DNA from: RHLJ01 sp965222205
GTDB lineage: Bacteria; Bacteroidota; Rhodothermia; Balneolales; Balneolaceae
Length of the DNA: 64,000 nt
Direction of reading: 5' to 3'
Assembly: GCA_965222205.1 (NCBI GenBank)
Contig: OZ244932.1
Span: forward strand, 682,001 to 746,000
The notes beneath the pieces are model-generated. The model worked only from the letters and a program-made list of their open reading frames with translations. It had not been told where the DNA came from and did not search any database. The position numbers were made by a program, and so were the translations under genes. Shown piece after piece: positions 1 to 8,929 of the stretch (position 1 is the stretch's first letter; each line of letters begins with the position of its first letter).

Positions 1-1050
1 GGTTACGAAGATGGCTATGAAGAAGGTTATTGGGATGGAAGATTTGATTATTCAAGGTCTGGCTATGGGTATCATCACCGACCGTACTACTCTAGAATCG
101 GATGGGGTTTTCGCTTTGGAAGAGTAGGTTGGTACAGCAATTGGTACGGATATAATTCTTATTACGCCTGGGGTGGATACAGATACCCTCATTATTGGGA
201 TTATTACGATCATTATTACGGATGGGGAGGATGGAATTACTACCACCCAACGGTAATTGTATACAACGATTATCACAGAAATAACCGAAGTAATACAAGA
301 CCAAGAAGTACAGGTATTTATAGCAAAGGAAATGGCACCAGTGCGATAACTGGAACAAGAACCCGCTCAGGAAGTGGAAACTCAGGGAATTCTGCAATAA
401 CCCGAACAGGGAGAAATGGTGGTTCCGCTATTACTAAAAGATCTAACACCGGAAATTCAACAGGTTCCCGATATACCGGCAGAACAGGAGGAACAAATAC
501 AGGCAGATCAACTGGGAATACCGTACGAAGAACCAGAACTGGTACAAATAATGGGTCAGGAACTGTAAGAACTACCGGAAGAACCCGAACATCAGGAAAC
601 AACGGATCAACGGTGGGTAGAACCAGGACAAATACAAGAGGTTCCGGGACAGTTAGAAGTACAGGCAGATCTAATACGAACAGATCAGGTGTAGTTCGAA
701 GTACCCGTGGAAGAAGTAGTAATTCATCTGGAGTAACCCGAGGAAGATCTTCTGTTCGAACTAATAACTCAGGCAGAAGTGCAATTGGAAACCGTGGAAC
801 AACTATTAGAGTCCCTAGAAGTACTTCCGGGAATTCTAACACACGAGTAGGTACACACTCAACTAAATCCGGTTCAAGAAGCACTACTGTAAGAAGAAGC
901 TCTTCAAATAGAGGTTCTTCGTCGCGTGCAGTTCGTAGTGGCAGTTCCTCAAGGTCTTCTACGAAATCAGTGAAAAGCAGATCATCATCAAGATCATCTT
1001 CAGGTACGCGATCCTCTGGTAGCAAGTCCAAGCGAAGCAAGAAAAACTAA
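1..1050 (+). CDS. Low-complexity Tyr/Gly- then Arg/Ser/Thr-rich protein (5' truncated)
   Basis: The reading frame is open from base 1 to the TAA at 1048-1050, so the true start lies outside the window. The visible 349 residues fall into two parts. Roughly the first 95 are dominated by Tyr, Trp, Gly and His. The rest is a basic stretch built from Arg, Ser, Thr, Gly and Asn with loose repeats such as GRTRT and VRSTGR, ending in RSKKN. No enzymatic domain is recognisable. The composition fits an extracytoplasmic or cell-surface structural protein, but no signal peptide can be seen because the N-terminus is missing. A long opposite-strand frame here is a shadow of the repeats. The next gene begins 18 bases downstream, so the two may be co-transcribed. 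Confidence 0.7.
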   Translation, partial: GYEDGYEEGYWDGRFDYSRSGYGYHHRPYYSRIGWGFRFGRVGWYSNWYGYNSYYAWGGYRYPHYWDYYDHYYGWGGWNYYHPTVIVYNDYHRNNRSNTRPRSTGIYSKGNGTSAITGTRTRSGSGNSGNSAITRTGRNGGSAITKRSNTGNSTGSRYTGRTGGTNTGRSTGNTVRRTRTGTNNGSGTVRTTGRTRTSGNNGSTVGRTRTNTRGSGTVRSTGRSNTNRSGVVRSTRGRSSNSSGVTRGRSSVRTNNSGRSAIGNRGTTIRVPRSTSGNSNTRVGTHSTKSGSRSTTVRRSSSNRGSSSRAVRSGSSSRSSTKSVKSRSSSRSSSGTRSSGSKSKRSKKN

Positions 1051-1068
1051 ATATAACCACATTCTGAA

Positions 1069-2613
1069 ATGTCGATGAAGAGGCTATTTATCATTCTCTT
1101 AATGGCAGGAGTGCTTATTCCTGCTGCTGCTTATGGCCAGGATGGGCAAAACCCGATCCGGTATTCAACGTTGGCTCAGCAGTTTTCAACCATCAATACT
1201 AATGGGGATCCAAACGCGAGTGTACTTCCCTCTGTTGCAATTCAGAATGGTTTTGGAAGTTTCCTGGATAACCCCGCCAGTATGGGGCTTATAAATATGA
1301 GCTACTTTAATACAGGACTTCTCTCAAATTATGCCGAACAGAGTAATTCTTACCTCGGAAATAGTGCATCATTCGATAATTCCAGGACTCAGTTTGGTAA
1401 TATCGGGCTTATATATTCTGTTCCAACAGAAAGAGGGAGCTTAGTTGTAGGAGGAGGTTACACACTCAATACTCAAATTAACCGTACGAACATATTGAAT
1501 GGTTATAACGATGTAAGCACAATCACAGACGTTTTTAAAAATAGCGCAAGCGATTATAATGATATCGCATTCGAAGCTTATGCAATTGATTATGCGGATG
1601 TAGAGCAAACAACACTGGAATCTATTTTCAGAATTGGGTTTGCTCCGGGAGAGTTTCTGGGAATACAACAAAACTCAGAAATTAAACAGAGAGGTTCTAT
1701 CGGTGAATATTCCATTTTCATGGCTACTGAACTCCAACGCAACCTTTTTCTAGGTGCATCACTAGGGGTTACTTATGGGAATTACTCCTACGACAGGTAC
1801 TTTTTAGAGGAAGATGAAGACAATGTTTACGATGGCGATTTTATTGATGCCGATGAGAACGGAGATGGAGGGACAGACGTAGCTGATGTTTTACTACAAG
1901 ATGAATTTGATTCAGAAATCGTTGGAGCAAATGTGAGGGCGGGACTTCTGTACAAAGTACTACCAAATTTGAATGTTGGTGCAAGTGTGTTGTTCCCCAC
2001 AAGATTCATTGTAACAGAAGAGTATTATTCAGAAATCACTACCAGTTTAGATGATGGTAGAACTCCATTTGGAGATAGTTATTCAGGAGATTTTAGTTAT
2101 TCAGTTCGTCGTCCCGGTCAATTGAATCTGGGTGTGGCAGTGGAAGACTTAAACGGATTCACAATATCAACTTCTGTAGAGTTAATCGATTACAGAAATA
2201 CTGATTTAAATCTTACCAGAGACGCTGACCTTGAATTTAGAGACATCGCTTTGTTAAGAGAGCAAGAGGCTATATTTGACAGCCTCATCAGTGCAGACTA
2301 TAACTTAGTAACGAACTTTAAGGCGGGCTTGAAATACAAGTCCAGGACCGGCTTTGAAATAAGAGGGGGTTTTGGACTCCTTCCGGGTAAAAGTTCAAGC
2401 TATTCTGCCGACAAAATTGTCCTTTCCGGAGGTTTGGGGATTCCTTTATCAAGGGAACTCTACCTGGATATAACAACACAATATACCGGGTGGAACGATC
2501 GTTCAATCCTATACGAATACTTCGACTCTCAGTCTGGTCAAGAGAGAACTGAGAGTATCGGCGAAACCATAAGTCAGATAAACCTTATGGTGGGATTCAA
2601 GTATAGGTTTTAG
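1069..2613 (+). CDS. Outer-membrane beta-barrel protein (OMPP1/FadL-PorV-like)
   Basis: The 514-residue protein has a signal peptide (MKRLFIILLMAGVLIPAAAYGQ), alternating hydrophobic strands and a C-terminus ending in VGFKYRF, the terminal aromatic expected of an outer-membrane barrel. The early mature region (residues about 55-85, IQNGFGSFLDNPASMGLI) resembles the N-terminal hatch of FadL/OMPP1 and PorV-like proteins, which move hydrophobic substrates or act as T9SS shuttle proteins. A DENGDGGTDVADV loop near residues 262-274 looks like a calcium-binding Asp loop. The start is ATG at 1069 or the in-frame ATG two codons later. The substrate cannot be told from sequence. Confidence 0.72.
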   Translation: MSMKRLFIILLMAGVLIPAAAYGQDGQNPIRYSTLAQQFSTINTNGDPNASVLPSVAIQNGFGSFLDNPASMGLINMSYFNTGLLSNYAEQSNSYLGNSASFDNSRTQFGNIGLIYSVPTERGSLVVGGGYTLNTQINRTNILNGYNDVSTITDVFKNSASDYNDIAFEAYAIDYADVEQTTLESIFRIGFAPGEFLGIQQNSEIKQRGSIGEYSIFMATELQRNLFLGASLGVTYGNYSYDRYFLEEDEDNVYDGDFIDADENGDGGTDVADVLLQDEFDSEIVGANVRAGLLYKVLPNLNVGASVLFPTRFIVTEEYYSEITTSLDDGRTPFGDSYSGDFSYSVRRPGQLNLGVAVEDLNGFTISTSVELIDYRNTDLNLTRDADLEFRDIALLREQEAIFDSLISADYNLVTNFKAGLKYKSRTGFEIRGGFGLLPGKSSSYSADKIVLSGGLGIPLSRELYLDITTQYTGWNDRSILYEYFDSQSGQERTESIGETISQINLMVGFKYRF

Positions 2614-2651
2614 AATGATTGATAATCCCCAAAACCTCCGTAGTTAGTTTT

Positions 2652-2689
2652 AAGAGAAAGTCTTTTGAAAGAGGCTTTCTCTTTTTTTA
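2652..2689 (+). terminator. Rho-independent terminator after the barrel gene
   Basis: A stem (AGAGAAAG... / ...CTTTCTCT) is followed by a run of seven T at 2682-2688. It sits 38 bases after the 2613 stop and touches the stop codon of convergent corA, so it may serve both directions. Confidence 0.75.
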
Positions 2690-3772
2690 TAACCACTTTT
2701 TCTTTCGGAAATAGAAGATCATTCCAATAGTTACAACAATCATTAGCCCCCATACGATTGGGTAACTCCACTTCCAACTCAGTTCGGGCATGTAGCTAAA
2801 ATTCATACCGTAAATACCAGCAATAAAAGTAAGTGGAATGAAAATTGTAGCTATAATGGTAAGTACTTTCATTACCTCATTCATCTTATTGCTGATGTTG
2901 GTCATGTACATATCATGCAGTCCCGCTACTATTTCTCTGTTATTATCCAGATTGTCGATAATTTGAATAACATGATCATAAGCATCTCGAATGAATAGCT
3001 TAGTTTCCTCAGCAACAAGAGGTGATTGATCTCTTAATAAAGAGTTTAGGCTGTCGCGCAAAGGCCAAACACTTTTTCTGAATTGGATAAGCATTCTGCG
3101 GGATTTGTGAATATCTGCAAGGGCGTCTTTATCTGTATTCGACCAAAGTATGTCCTCAATTGATTCAATGGTAGTATTTAGTTCATCAAGTGCATTGAAA
3201 TAGTAATCGATAATCACATCCATAAGGGCATAAGCCATATAATCAGGCCCACCTTTTCTCATTCTGGTATGCTCTGCTTTCAACCGTTCTCTGATGGGAA
3301 TAAAGAGTCTTTTTTCAGATTCCTGAAAGGAGAAAATAAATTTATCTGAAAAAACAAGACTGACTTGTTCCTGAAGTAATTGACCATCTTCGATATAGAT
3401 CATCTTCAGAACAACAAAAATCTGATCCTGATAGTCTTCAATTTTTGGTCTTTGATTTGTATTAAGAATATCCTCCTGAATAAGTGGATGGAAGTGAAAC
3501 TCATCCCAAAGTTCCTTTAGCTTTTCGATGTCGTGAAGCCCTTTAACCTGCACCCATGTAGGATTAGGAGTATCAACATAGGGACGACATTCTTTTACTG
3601 AATCAATCAGCTTTTCCTCCAGATGATCAACTCCGTAATCATGTACTTCAATAGTAACTTTCTCGGTTTTCTTTTGTCCGATATGAGTTAATGTACCCGG
3701 AGCACTACCCGCCTTTTTATTGAACAAAACAGATTGAATTCTTTTTGGAATAATTCTTTTTCTAATACTCAT
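2687..3772 (-). CDS. corA: CorA-family magnesium/cobalt transporter
   Basis: CorA is a pentameric inner-membrane Mg2+ (Co2+) channel. The 361-residue length is normal. The N-terminal two thirds is the soluble funnel domain with the long stalk helix. Two transmembrane helices lie at the C-terminus, and the first ends in the diagnostic YGMN selectivity motif (GMN at residues 322-324). The protein ends with the basic tail RKKKWL, also typical. The gene is a single transcription unit with its own ATG at 3770-3772 and is convergent with the upstream barrel gene. Confidence 0.95.
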   Translation of the reverse strand: MSIRKRIIPKRIQSVLFNKKAGSAPGTLTHIGQKKTEKVTIEVHDYGVDHLEEKLIDSVKECRPYVDTPNPTWVQVKGLHDIEKLKELWDEFHFHPLIQEDILNTNQRPKIEDYQDQIFVVLKMIYIEDGQLLQEQVSLVFSDKFIFSFQESEKRLFIPIRERLKAEHTRMRKGGPDYMAYALMDVIIDYYFNALDELNTTIESIEDILWSNTDKDALADIHKSRRMLIQFRKSVWPLRDSLNSLLRDQSPLVAEETKLFIRDAYDHVIQIIDNLDNNREIVAGLHDMYMTNISNKMNEVMKVLTIIATIFIPLTFIAGIYGMNFSYMPELSWKWSYPIVWGLMIVVTIGMIFYFRKKKWL

Positions 3773-3801
3773 GTGTCTGAATTAATTTGCCGAAAGTACA
3801 C

Positions 3802-3837
3802 AAAAAAAATCCCCGCACATAACAATGAACGGGGATT
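3802..3837 (-). terminator. Terminator of the OmpA-like lipoprotein gene
   Basis: Read on the minus strand, an 8-bp perfect stem AATCCCCG/CGGGGATT (3809-3816 and 3830-3837) is followed by a T8 run. It lies 22 bases past the minus-strand gene that ends at 3859. Confidence 0.85.
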
Positions 3838-3858
3838 AGAAAAATGAATTCGGGCCGT

Positions 3859-4533
3859 TTATTCAATTTCGCCTTTTTCTGCCGCTTCTTTGAGTTTGTC
3901 ATTAGCCCAGATTGCAATTTCGACACGACGGTTTTCAGCTCTGCCTTCTACGGTGGAATTATCGGCTACGGGGTTTTCTTCTCCATATCCGGTAATAGTC
4001 ATCCTTGTAGGTTCAACACCTGTAAAGGCGGCATATTCAGCAACTGATTTTGCACGTTTTTCAGAAAGTTCAAGATTGTATTCTTCTCTTCCTGTATTAT
4101 CTGTGTGTCCGGCAAACATAATGTTAGTATCCTCATACTTTTTCAAAATCTCAGAAAGTTTTGCGATTTCTTCTTTTGATTGTTCACTTAATTCGTAAGA
4201 ATTTACTTCGAAAAGAATACCGGAATCGAACGTTACTTTAATTCCTTCGCCCACGCGCTCTACTTTGGCGCCTTCAAGATCTTCTTCCATCTCTCTGGAC
4301 TGGCGATCCATATAGTTACCAATCGCAGCTCCTGTAGCCCCACCAACTGCAGCTCCGGCTATCGCTCCCGTAGTTGTATTTCCGGCAGCTTTACCGATAA
4401 TTGCGCCTGCCAGAGCGCCTGCGGTTGCGCCAATGGCAGTACCTTTGGCAGTTTTGCTGATTGAATCGCAGGCAGATACCGTTAATCCAATCACTAATAT
4501 TAATGTGAATAGTTTTGTCGAAATAGATTTCAT
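3859..4533 (-). CDS. OmpA-family lipoprotein with glycine-zipper domain (YiaD-like)
   Basis: The 224-residue protein has a lipoprotein signal peptide with lipobox VSAC (Cys22). A glycine-zipper segment rich in GAxxGAxxG spans about residues 32-75, and an OmpA-like peptidoglycan-binding domain runs from about 100 to 213. Peptidoglycan-contact motifs are visible: GHTDNTG, LSEKRAKSV and the C-terminal NRRVEI. The architecture matches the YiaD family, which tethers the outer membrane to the cell wall and affects envelope integrity. It is followed by a strong terminator; 80 bases separate it from the upstream ABC permease, so it is probably its own unit. Confidence 0.88.
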   Translation of the reverse strand: MKSISTKLFTLILVIGLTVSACDSISKTAKGTAIGATAGALAGAIIGKAAGNTTTGAIAGAAVGGATGAAIGNYMDRQSREMEEDLEGAKVERVGEGIKVTFDSGILFEVNSYELSEQSKEEIAKLSEILKKYEDTNIMFAGHTDNTGREEYNLELSEKRAKSVAEYAAFTGVEPTRMTITGYGEENPVADNSTVEGRAENRRVEIAIWANDKLKEAAEKGEIE

Positions 4534-4613
4534 ATCAAGATGTTTGGTTTGATTTATAATTTCTATGAATCAAACCAATATTATGTTCCTGATATTAATA
4601 TAGGATATACAGG

Positions 4614-7148
4614 CTATCTACCTTCTGCACGGAGAACTTCAAGGGGTGGTTTATCCTGAATTCCTCTGGTGTTGATTAAACCGATGGCCAGAACCAAGAT
4701 AACTAAAATCACAACCTCGGCACCAAGAATTACAAAGTTAGGGATGAACTCAATGTCAAAGTAAAAGTAACCGAGTAGGGCACTTGCGCCAACCGAAAGA
4801 ATGAGACCAATTAAGGCGGCCATAATCCCAAGAATTGCGTACTCGATAATCTGGATTTTAACTACCTGATTCTGTTTTGCTCCCAGCGTGCGCAACAATA
4901 CAGCTTCGCGAATCCGCTGGAAACGACTTGTAGCTGCAGACCCTGCAAGTACAATAAGTCCGGTAATGATGCTGAACAGCCCAATAAACTGGATTACAAA
5001 AGTGACCCGATCCAGAAATTCACGGATTGTACCAATAATCTGCCCTACATCAATAGCAGAAACATTGGGATAAGCTTGTACAATCTTTTGTTGAAGAGCT
5101 ACTGATGTTTCGCGATCCGGCGTTTTGATAGTTGTGGCAAAAAACTGAGGAGCGGGTTCGAGTACTCCCGTTGGGAATACAACAAAAAAGTTGGGTTGAG
5201 GTGTTTGCCAGTTTACTGTTCGGGTGCTGGCAATATAGCTTTCAATGGGGATTCCCTGAACATCCCATACTATAGTGTCTCCCAGCGCCACGTCTAAATC
5301 TTCCATCAGGCCGGATTCTACAGAGATTGGTACAAGATCGCTTAGATTGGGAACGGAGCTAATAAATTTTCCGGAATCCAGTTTTTCGGTTGAAGTTAAC
5401 GAGTCCCTGTATGTAGATCGATATTCCCGGGTAAGTGCCCATCTGCGTGCATTCCGGCTGGTGTCAGAAAGGATTTCATCCAAAGAACGATTCTGAATAG
5501 ATTGGAGCCTCATGGTTACAATAGGAACATTTTGTACTATCTCAAGCCCGTTTTCTTCAATGATGGCGTTCACTCCGGGATTTTGGTCATATTGAATATC
5601 AAAAAGTGCAAGGTTAGGAAGTTCATCCTGTCCCTCAAAATTGATAGTTCCCAACAGCATATCCTGGGTTAAGTATAAAGAGCTGATCAGGGTAACTCCT
5701 AACCCAAAAGTGAGGAGTAATGTACTTGTTTGATTATTGGGCCGATACAGATTCGAAAGACCTTGCCGCCATTCATAGCTCCATCCCGAGGGCATAAATT
5801 TGCGTGAAGCTTTCATCACCAAAACAGCAAAACCAGCAAGAAGAAGCAAACAAAATGCAAATCCAAGGGTAAAGAAAATGGCAGCAGGAAGCTCTCCAAG
5901 CATTAACCAGGCATAGCCTGTGATGGAAAGTCCTATCAAAATGAAGAGAATACCTTTGGTTACTACTCCCAGTAATTTAGAAAGGTTGATTTCTGCAGAG
6001 CGCAAAGCGAATAAAGGTGAGATTTTCCGAACGGCAAGAAGTGGGAAAAGCGCGAAAATTACTGAGATAGATACGCCAGTCATCAAGCCAATGAAAACTG
6101 AACTCCAGGAAATAAATAACTCGATATCAACGGGGATAAAATCACCCACTAAAACAGGAAGATATAATTGAACAATAGTTCCCAGAAATGCCCCGATTAT
6201 AGCACCGACAAATCCCATCGCAGTCGCCTGAATCAGGTAAATTGCCATAGTTTGGTTCGATGAAGCCCCAACACAACGTAGTACAGCTACGGTATTTATT
6301 TTTTGCCGGATGTATACAAAAATGGAGCTGGCAATACCGATTCCTCCCAAAAGAAGCGCGATAAACCCAATCATATTTAGAAAGCTTGAAAGACTGGAAA
6401 TAGCCTCCCCGACTTCTTCCTGGCGCTCCGCTATATCATCATAGCGAAAGTCGAGAGTATCATTCATTGCGTCCAGTTGATTATCAACTACAATTGGCTC
6501 TACCCAATCTCGGTACTTTAAATAGGCTTTATGTTCCAATCTGCTTCCGCGTTCTAATAGTCCGGTATTCTCAACACCTTCGAGCGGGATGAGGATTCTC
6601 GGACCAAGGAAGGACGTGGCCATCGACTGCCCGGGAATCTCTTCAATTCCTCCAATAATCTCATAAGTAAGAAACCCAACTTTTACAGAATCGCCGGGCT
6701 CCAGTTGAAATTGGGTTAAAATGGTTTGATCAACTAAAGCCCCATATTCATCTAAATATCGATAGGCTGCATTTGGTGGGTTTGTCTCAATCACACCGTA
6801 ATAAGGGAAACCGCTTTCTGTGGCGGAAATCTGTGAGAGCCTCGTGGCTCCGGTTTTTGGGAAAAGCGCCATCGAAGTGAACGCAAGCATCTTAGATTGG
6901 TTTTCACTGATGGAATCAAGATAGGCTTGTAGCTCGGGTTGAAACTCCGCGTTGCGTTCTACTTCCAAATCAGCCCCAAGGAGTTCCTTAGCCTGTTCAT
7001 CAATACTTGTATTCAAATTTACCCGAAAGGAGGTAATTGCAACCTGAGCAGCTACTCCAACAATAATGGCCGCCATATAGAGAAATAATTTTCTGCGGTT
7101 TGAGCGGGAATCCCGCCACGCCATTTTAAATACCCAAGACCAACTCAT
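4614..7148 (-). CDS. ybbP: ABC transporter permease, FtsX/MacB superfamily (YbbP-like)
   Basis: The 844-residue membrane protein begins with SWVFKMAWRDSRSNRRK followed by a transmembrane helix. It has a large periplasmic domain (about residues 45-250), a first block of FtsX-type helices (about 255-380), further helices, a second periplasmic segment and a final FtsX block (about 715-835). Two FtsX modules in one chain is the YbbP/DUF214 layout. It overlaps the ATPase gene by one base (stop/start), so the two form one transporter. In E. coli the homologous pair lies next to tesA, exactly as here. The substrate is not established; lipid or envelope roles are inferred from related systems. Confidence 0.88.
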   Translation of the reverse strand: MSWSWVFKMAWRDSRSNRRKLFLYMAAIIVGVAAQVAITSFRVNLNTSIDEQAKELLGADLEVERNAEFQPELQAYLDSISENQSKMLAFTSMALFPKTGATRLSQISATESGFPYYGVIETNPPNAAYRYLDEYGALVDQTILTQFQLEPGDSVKVGFLTYEIIGGIEEIPGQSMATSFLGPRILIPLEGVENTGLLERGSRLEHKAYLKYRDWVEPIVVDNQLDAMNDTLDFRYDDIAERQEEVGEAISSLSSFLNMIGFIALLLGGIGIASSIFVYIRQKINTVAVLRCVGASSNQTMAIYLIQATAMGFVGAIIGAFLGTIVQLYLPVLVGDFIPVDIELFISWSSVFIGLMTGVSISVIFALFPLLAVRKISPLFALRSAEINLSKLLGVVTKGILFILIGLSITGYAWLMLGELPAAIFFTLGFAFCLLLLAGFAVLVMKASRKFMPSGWSYEWRQGLSNLYRPNNQTSTLLLTFGLGVTLISSLYLTQDMLLGTINFEGQDELPNLALFDIQYDQNPGVNAIIEENGLEIVQNVPIVTMRLQSIQNRSLDEILSDTSRNARRWALTREYRSTYRDSLTSTEKLDSGKFISSVPNLSDLVPISVESGLMEDLDVALGDTIVWDVQGIPIESYIASTRTVNWQTPQPNFFVVFPTGVLEPAPQFFATTIKTPDRETSVALQQKIVQAYPNVSAIDVGQIIGTIREFLDRVTFVIQFIGLFSIITGLIVLAGSAATSRFQRIREAVLLRTLGAKQNQVVKIQIIEYAILGIMAALIGLILSVGASALLGYFYFDIEFIPNFVILGAEVVILVILVLAIGLINTRGIQDKPPLEVLRAEGR

Positions 7149-7855
7149 CAGGAAAGTACCTCTGTATTGGAATTAAGGATGTCCGCGTCTACTTTCCCGT
7201 TTTTAATTTTAATGATGCGACCACATTTGTCGGCTAATTCTAAATCATGGGTGACCAGGACAAGCGTTGTTTGCTGTTTCTCATTGAGGTCAAAAATCAA
7301 TTTCTCGATGTATTCTCCGGTTTCGGTGTCCAGGTTTCCTGTGGGTTCATCCGCAAAAAGGATTTTTGGCTCATTAATAAAAGCCCGGGCTATGGCAACA
7401 CGTTGCTGCTCTCCACCCGAAAGTTGAGTGGGGTAGTGATGCGTTCGGTCACCCAAACCAACTTCTTCTAATAGTTCTTTTGCCCGTAGCCGAACTTCTT
7501 TAGTGGCTTCTCCACGGAGTTCGAGAGGCACCATCACATTTTCGATAGCGGTTAATGTTGGTACCAGCTGAAAGGTTTGAAACACAAAACCAACATGCTT
7601 GTTTCTTACTGAAGCACGTTCATCCTCACTCAGAGGATTAAGATTTTCTCCTTTAAGAATAACCTCTCCTGAGGAAGGACGATCCAGTCCGGCGCATAAT
7701 CCTAATAAGGTTGTTTTTCCACTTCCTGAAGGACCAACAATAGCACAGGTAGTACCTTCATCAATTTCGAAATTGATATCATTTACAACAGTTAAGATTT
7801 TAGAGCCGCTTTTAAACTCTCTGGTGAGATTATTAACAGTAAGAATGCTAGACAC
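7148..7855 (-). CDS. ybbA: ABC transporter ATP-binding protein (YbbA/LolD-like)
   Basis: A 235-residue ATPase with all motifs intact: Walker A GPSGSGKTT (residues 41-49), Q-loop FQTFQLVPTLT, signature LSGGEQQR, Walker B ILFADEPTGNLD and the H-loop THD. It belongs to the LolD/MacB/YbbA subgroup that energises FtsX-type permeases. Its stop codon overlaps the start of the permease by one base. Divergent from tesA with a 155-base shared control region. Confidence 0.92.
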   Translation of the reverse strand: MSSILTVNNLTREFKSGSKILTVVNDINFEIDEGTTCAIVGPSGSGKTTLLGLCAGLDRPSSGEVILKGENLNPLSEDERASVRNKHVGFVFQTFQLVPTLTAIENVMVPLELRGEATKEVRLRAKELLEEVGLGDRTHHYPTQLSGGEQQRVAIARAFINEPKILFADEPTGNLDTETGEYIEKLIFDLNEKQQTTLVLVTHDLELADKCGRIIKIKNGKVDADILNSNTEVLS

Positions 7856-8010
7856 GATGGATGATAATTTATTAAACTTGGTACGTTAACCTTTGGAATC
7901 CCTAATTTCATTCCGACTAAAGGCGATAGAGCTACGTTTTAATTTTGAATTTGTTCTTATAGAAATGGAATCCTTGGTAAACTAAGAGGGTTAGCTTCAA
8001 AAAACGAACT

Positions 8011-8619
8011 ATGAAACGATTACTTATACTTTTTTTACTCTTTTCAACATCAGCACTAGCGCAAGATAAGAAGTCTATTCTGATTTTCGGGGATAGCATT
8101 GCAGCAGGCCTCGGTGTAGATCCTGATCAGGCATTTCCTGCAATTATTCAGGACAAGATTGATTCTCTCGGTTTGAACTATGAAGTAATTAACGGGGGAT
8201 TGAGCGGTGAGACTTCAGCGGGAGGACTGCGAAGGATTAACTGGGTGCTTCAACGTCAGGTTGATGTTATGGTTTTGGAGCTTGGCGGAAATGATGGACT
8301 TCGTGGGATCGATTTATCATCCACGAAAGAGAATCTCCAACAAATTTTAGACCGTGCATTGGCCAAAAATCCTGATATGGAAATTCTGATCGCCGGTATG
8401 CAGGTTCCACCCAACCTGGGGATTGAATACACCCGGGAGTTCCAGGATTTATATCCTGATCTTGCTGAATCGAACAATCTGGAGCTAATCCCGCTAATTC
8501 TGGATAAAGTAGGAGGGCGGGATGAGTACATGCAACCGGATCAAATTCACCCTAATGCAGCCGGTCATAAAGTAGTTGCCGAAACCGTTTGGGAAAGTTT
8601 GAAGCCGTTTTTAGAGTGA
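8011..8619 (+). CDS. tesA: SGNH hydrolase, TesA-like arylesterase/lysophospholipase
   Basis: The 202-residue secreted or periplasmic enzyme has a signal peptide cleaved near ALAQ-D (residue 18). SGNH blocks are all present: block I IFGDSIAAGLG with nucleophile Ser29, block II Gly in INGGLSGETSAGG, block III GGNDGLRG with the oxyanion Asn, and block V DQIHP with Asp177 and His180. Length and motif spacing match E. coli TesA (thioesterase I/protease I/lysophospholipase L1). Divergent to ybbAP, conserved synteny that suggests a joint role in removing unusual lipid or ester species; that role is inference. Confidence 0.9.
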   Translation: MKRLLILFLLFSTSALAQDKKSILIFGDSIAAGLGVDPDQAFPAIIQDKIDSLGLNYEVINGGLSGETSAGGLRRINWVLQRQVDVMVLELGGNDGLRGIDLSSTKENLQQILDRALAKNPDMEILIAGMQVPPNLGIEYTREFQDLYPDLAESNNLELIPLILDKVGGRDEYMQPDQIHPNAAGHKVVAETVWESLKPFLE

Positions 8620-8634
8620 AATAATACTTATAGA

Positions 8635-8683
8635 TACCACACATCCCTCTGAACGCTGAGCGTAGTCTGAGGGATGTGTGGTA
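8635..8683. repeat. Perfect 15-bp-stem inverted repeat
   Basis: Arms at 8635-8649 (TACCACACATCCCTC) and 8669-8683 are exact reverse complements around a 19-base loop containing GAACGCTGAGCGTAG. There is no T-run on either side, so it is not a classic terminator. The loop resembles widespread REP-like intergenic palindromes. The rest of 8620-8929 holds no gene. Confidence 0.7.
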
Positions 8684-8880
8684 AAATGGCTTTCAGGGAC
8701 TAAAGTCCGTTCTTGGTTATGTACGGGATTGGGTGAAAGTATGAGAGGGAAAGTCTGGAAAAAACCGAATTAGAATCTCTTGAAGGGATGGTTCAAACAC
8801 GGAGAAAAGCTAAAAAATCTACTCTTAACCAAAGATTGTTTCAACTTTATAAGAGCACGTTAAAGATGTAATATTAGTAC

Positions 8881-8910
8881 CGTAAAGGTAATTCATGAAT
8901 TACCTTTACG
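8881..8910. repeat. Perfect 30-bp palindrome
   Basis: Bases 8881-8895 (CGTAAAGGTAATTCA) and 8896-8910 are exact reverse complements with no spacer. It lies 20 bases beyond the 3' end of the minus-strand SIMPL gene. Without a T-tract it could be an inefficient terminator, an mRNA-stabilising hairpin or a protein-binding palindrome. Confidence 0.75.
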
Positions 8911-8929
8911 AGTAGAAAACTATCTACTA

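Noticed and set aside
318..1040. 240-residue minus-strand open frame opposite the low-complexity protein
   Set aside because: Its Leu/Pro/Asp/Glu-rich sequence is simply the reverse complement of the Arg/Ser/Thr codon repeats; no start context or recognisable domain.
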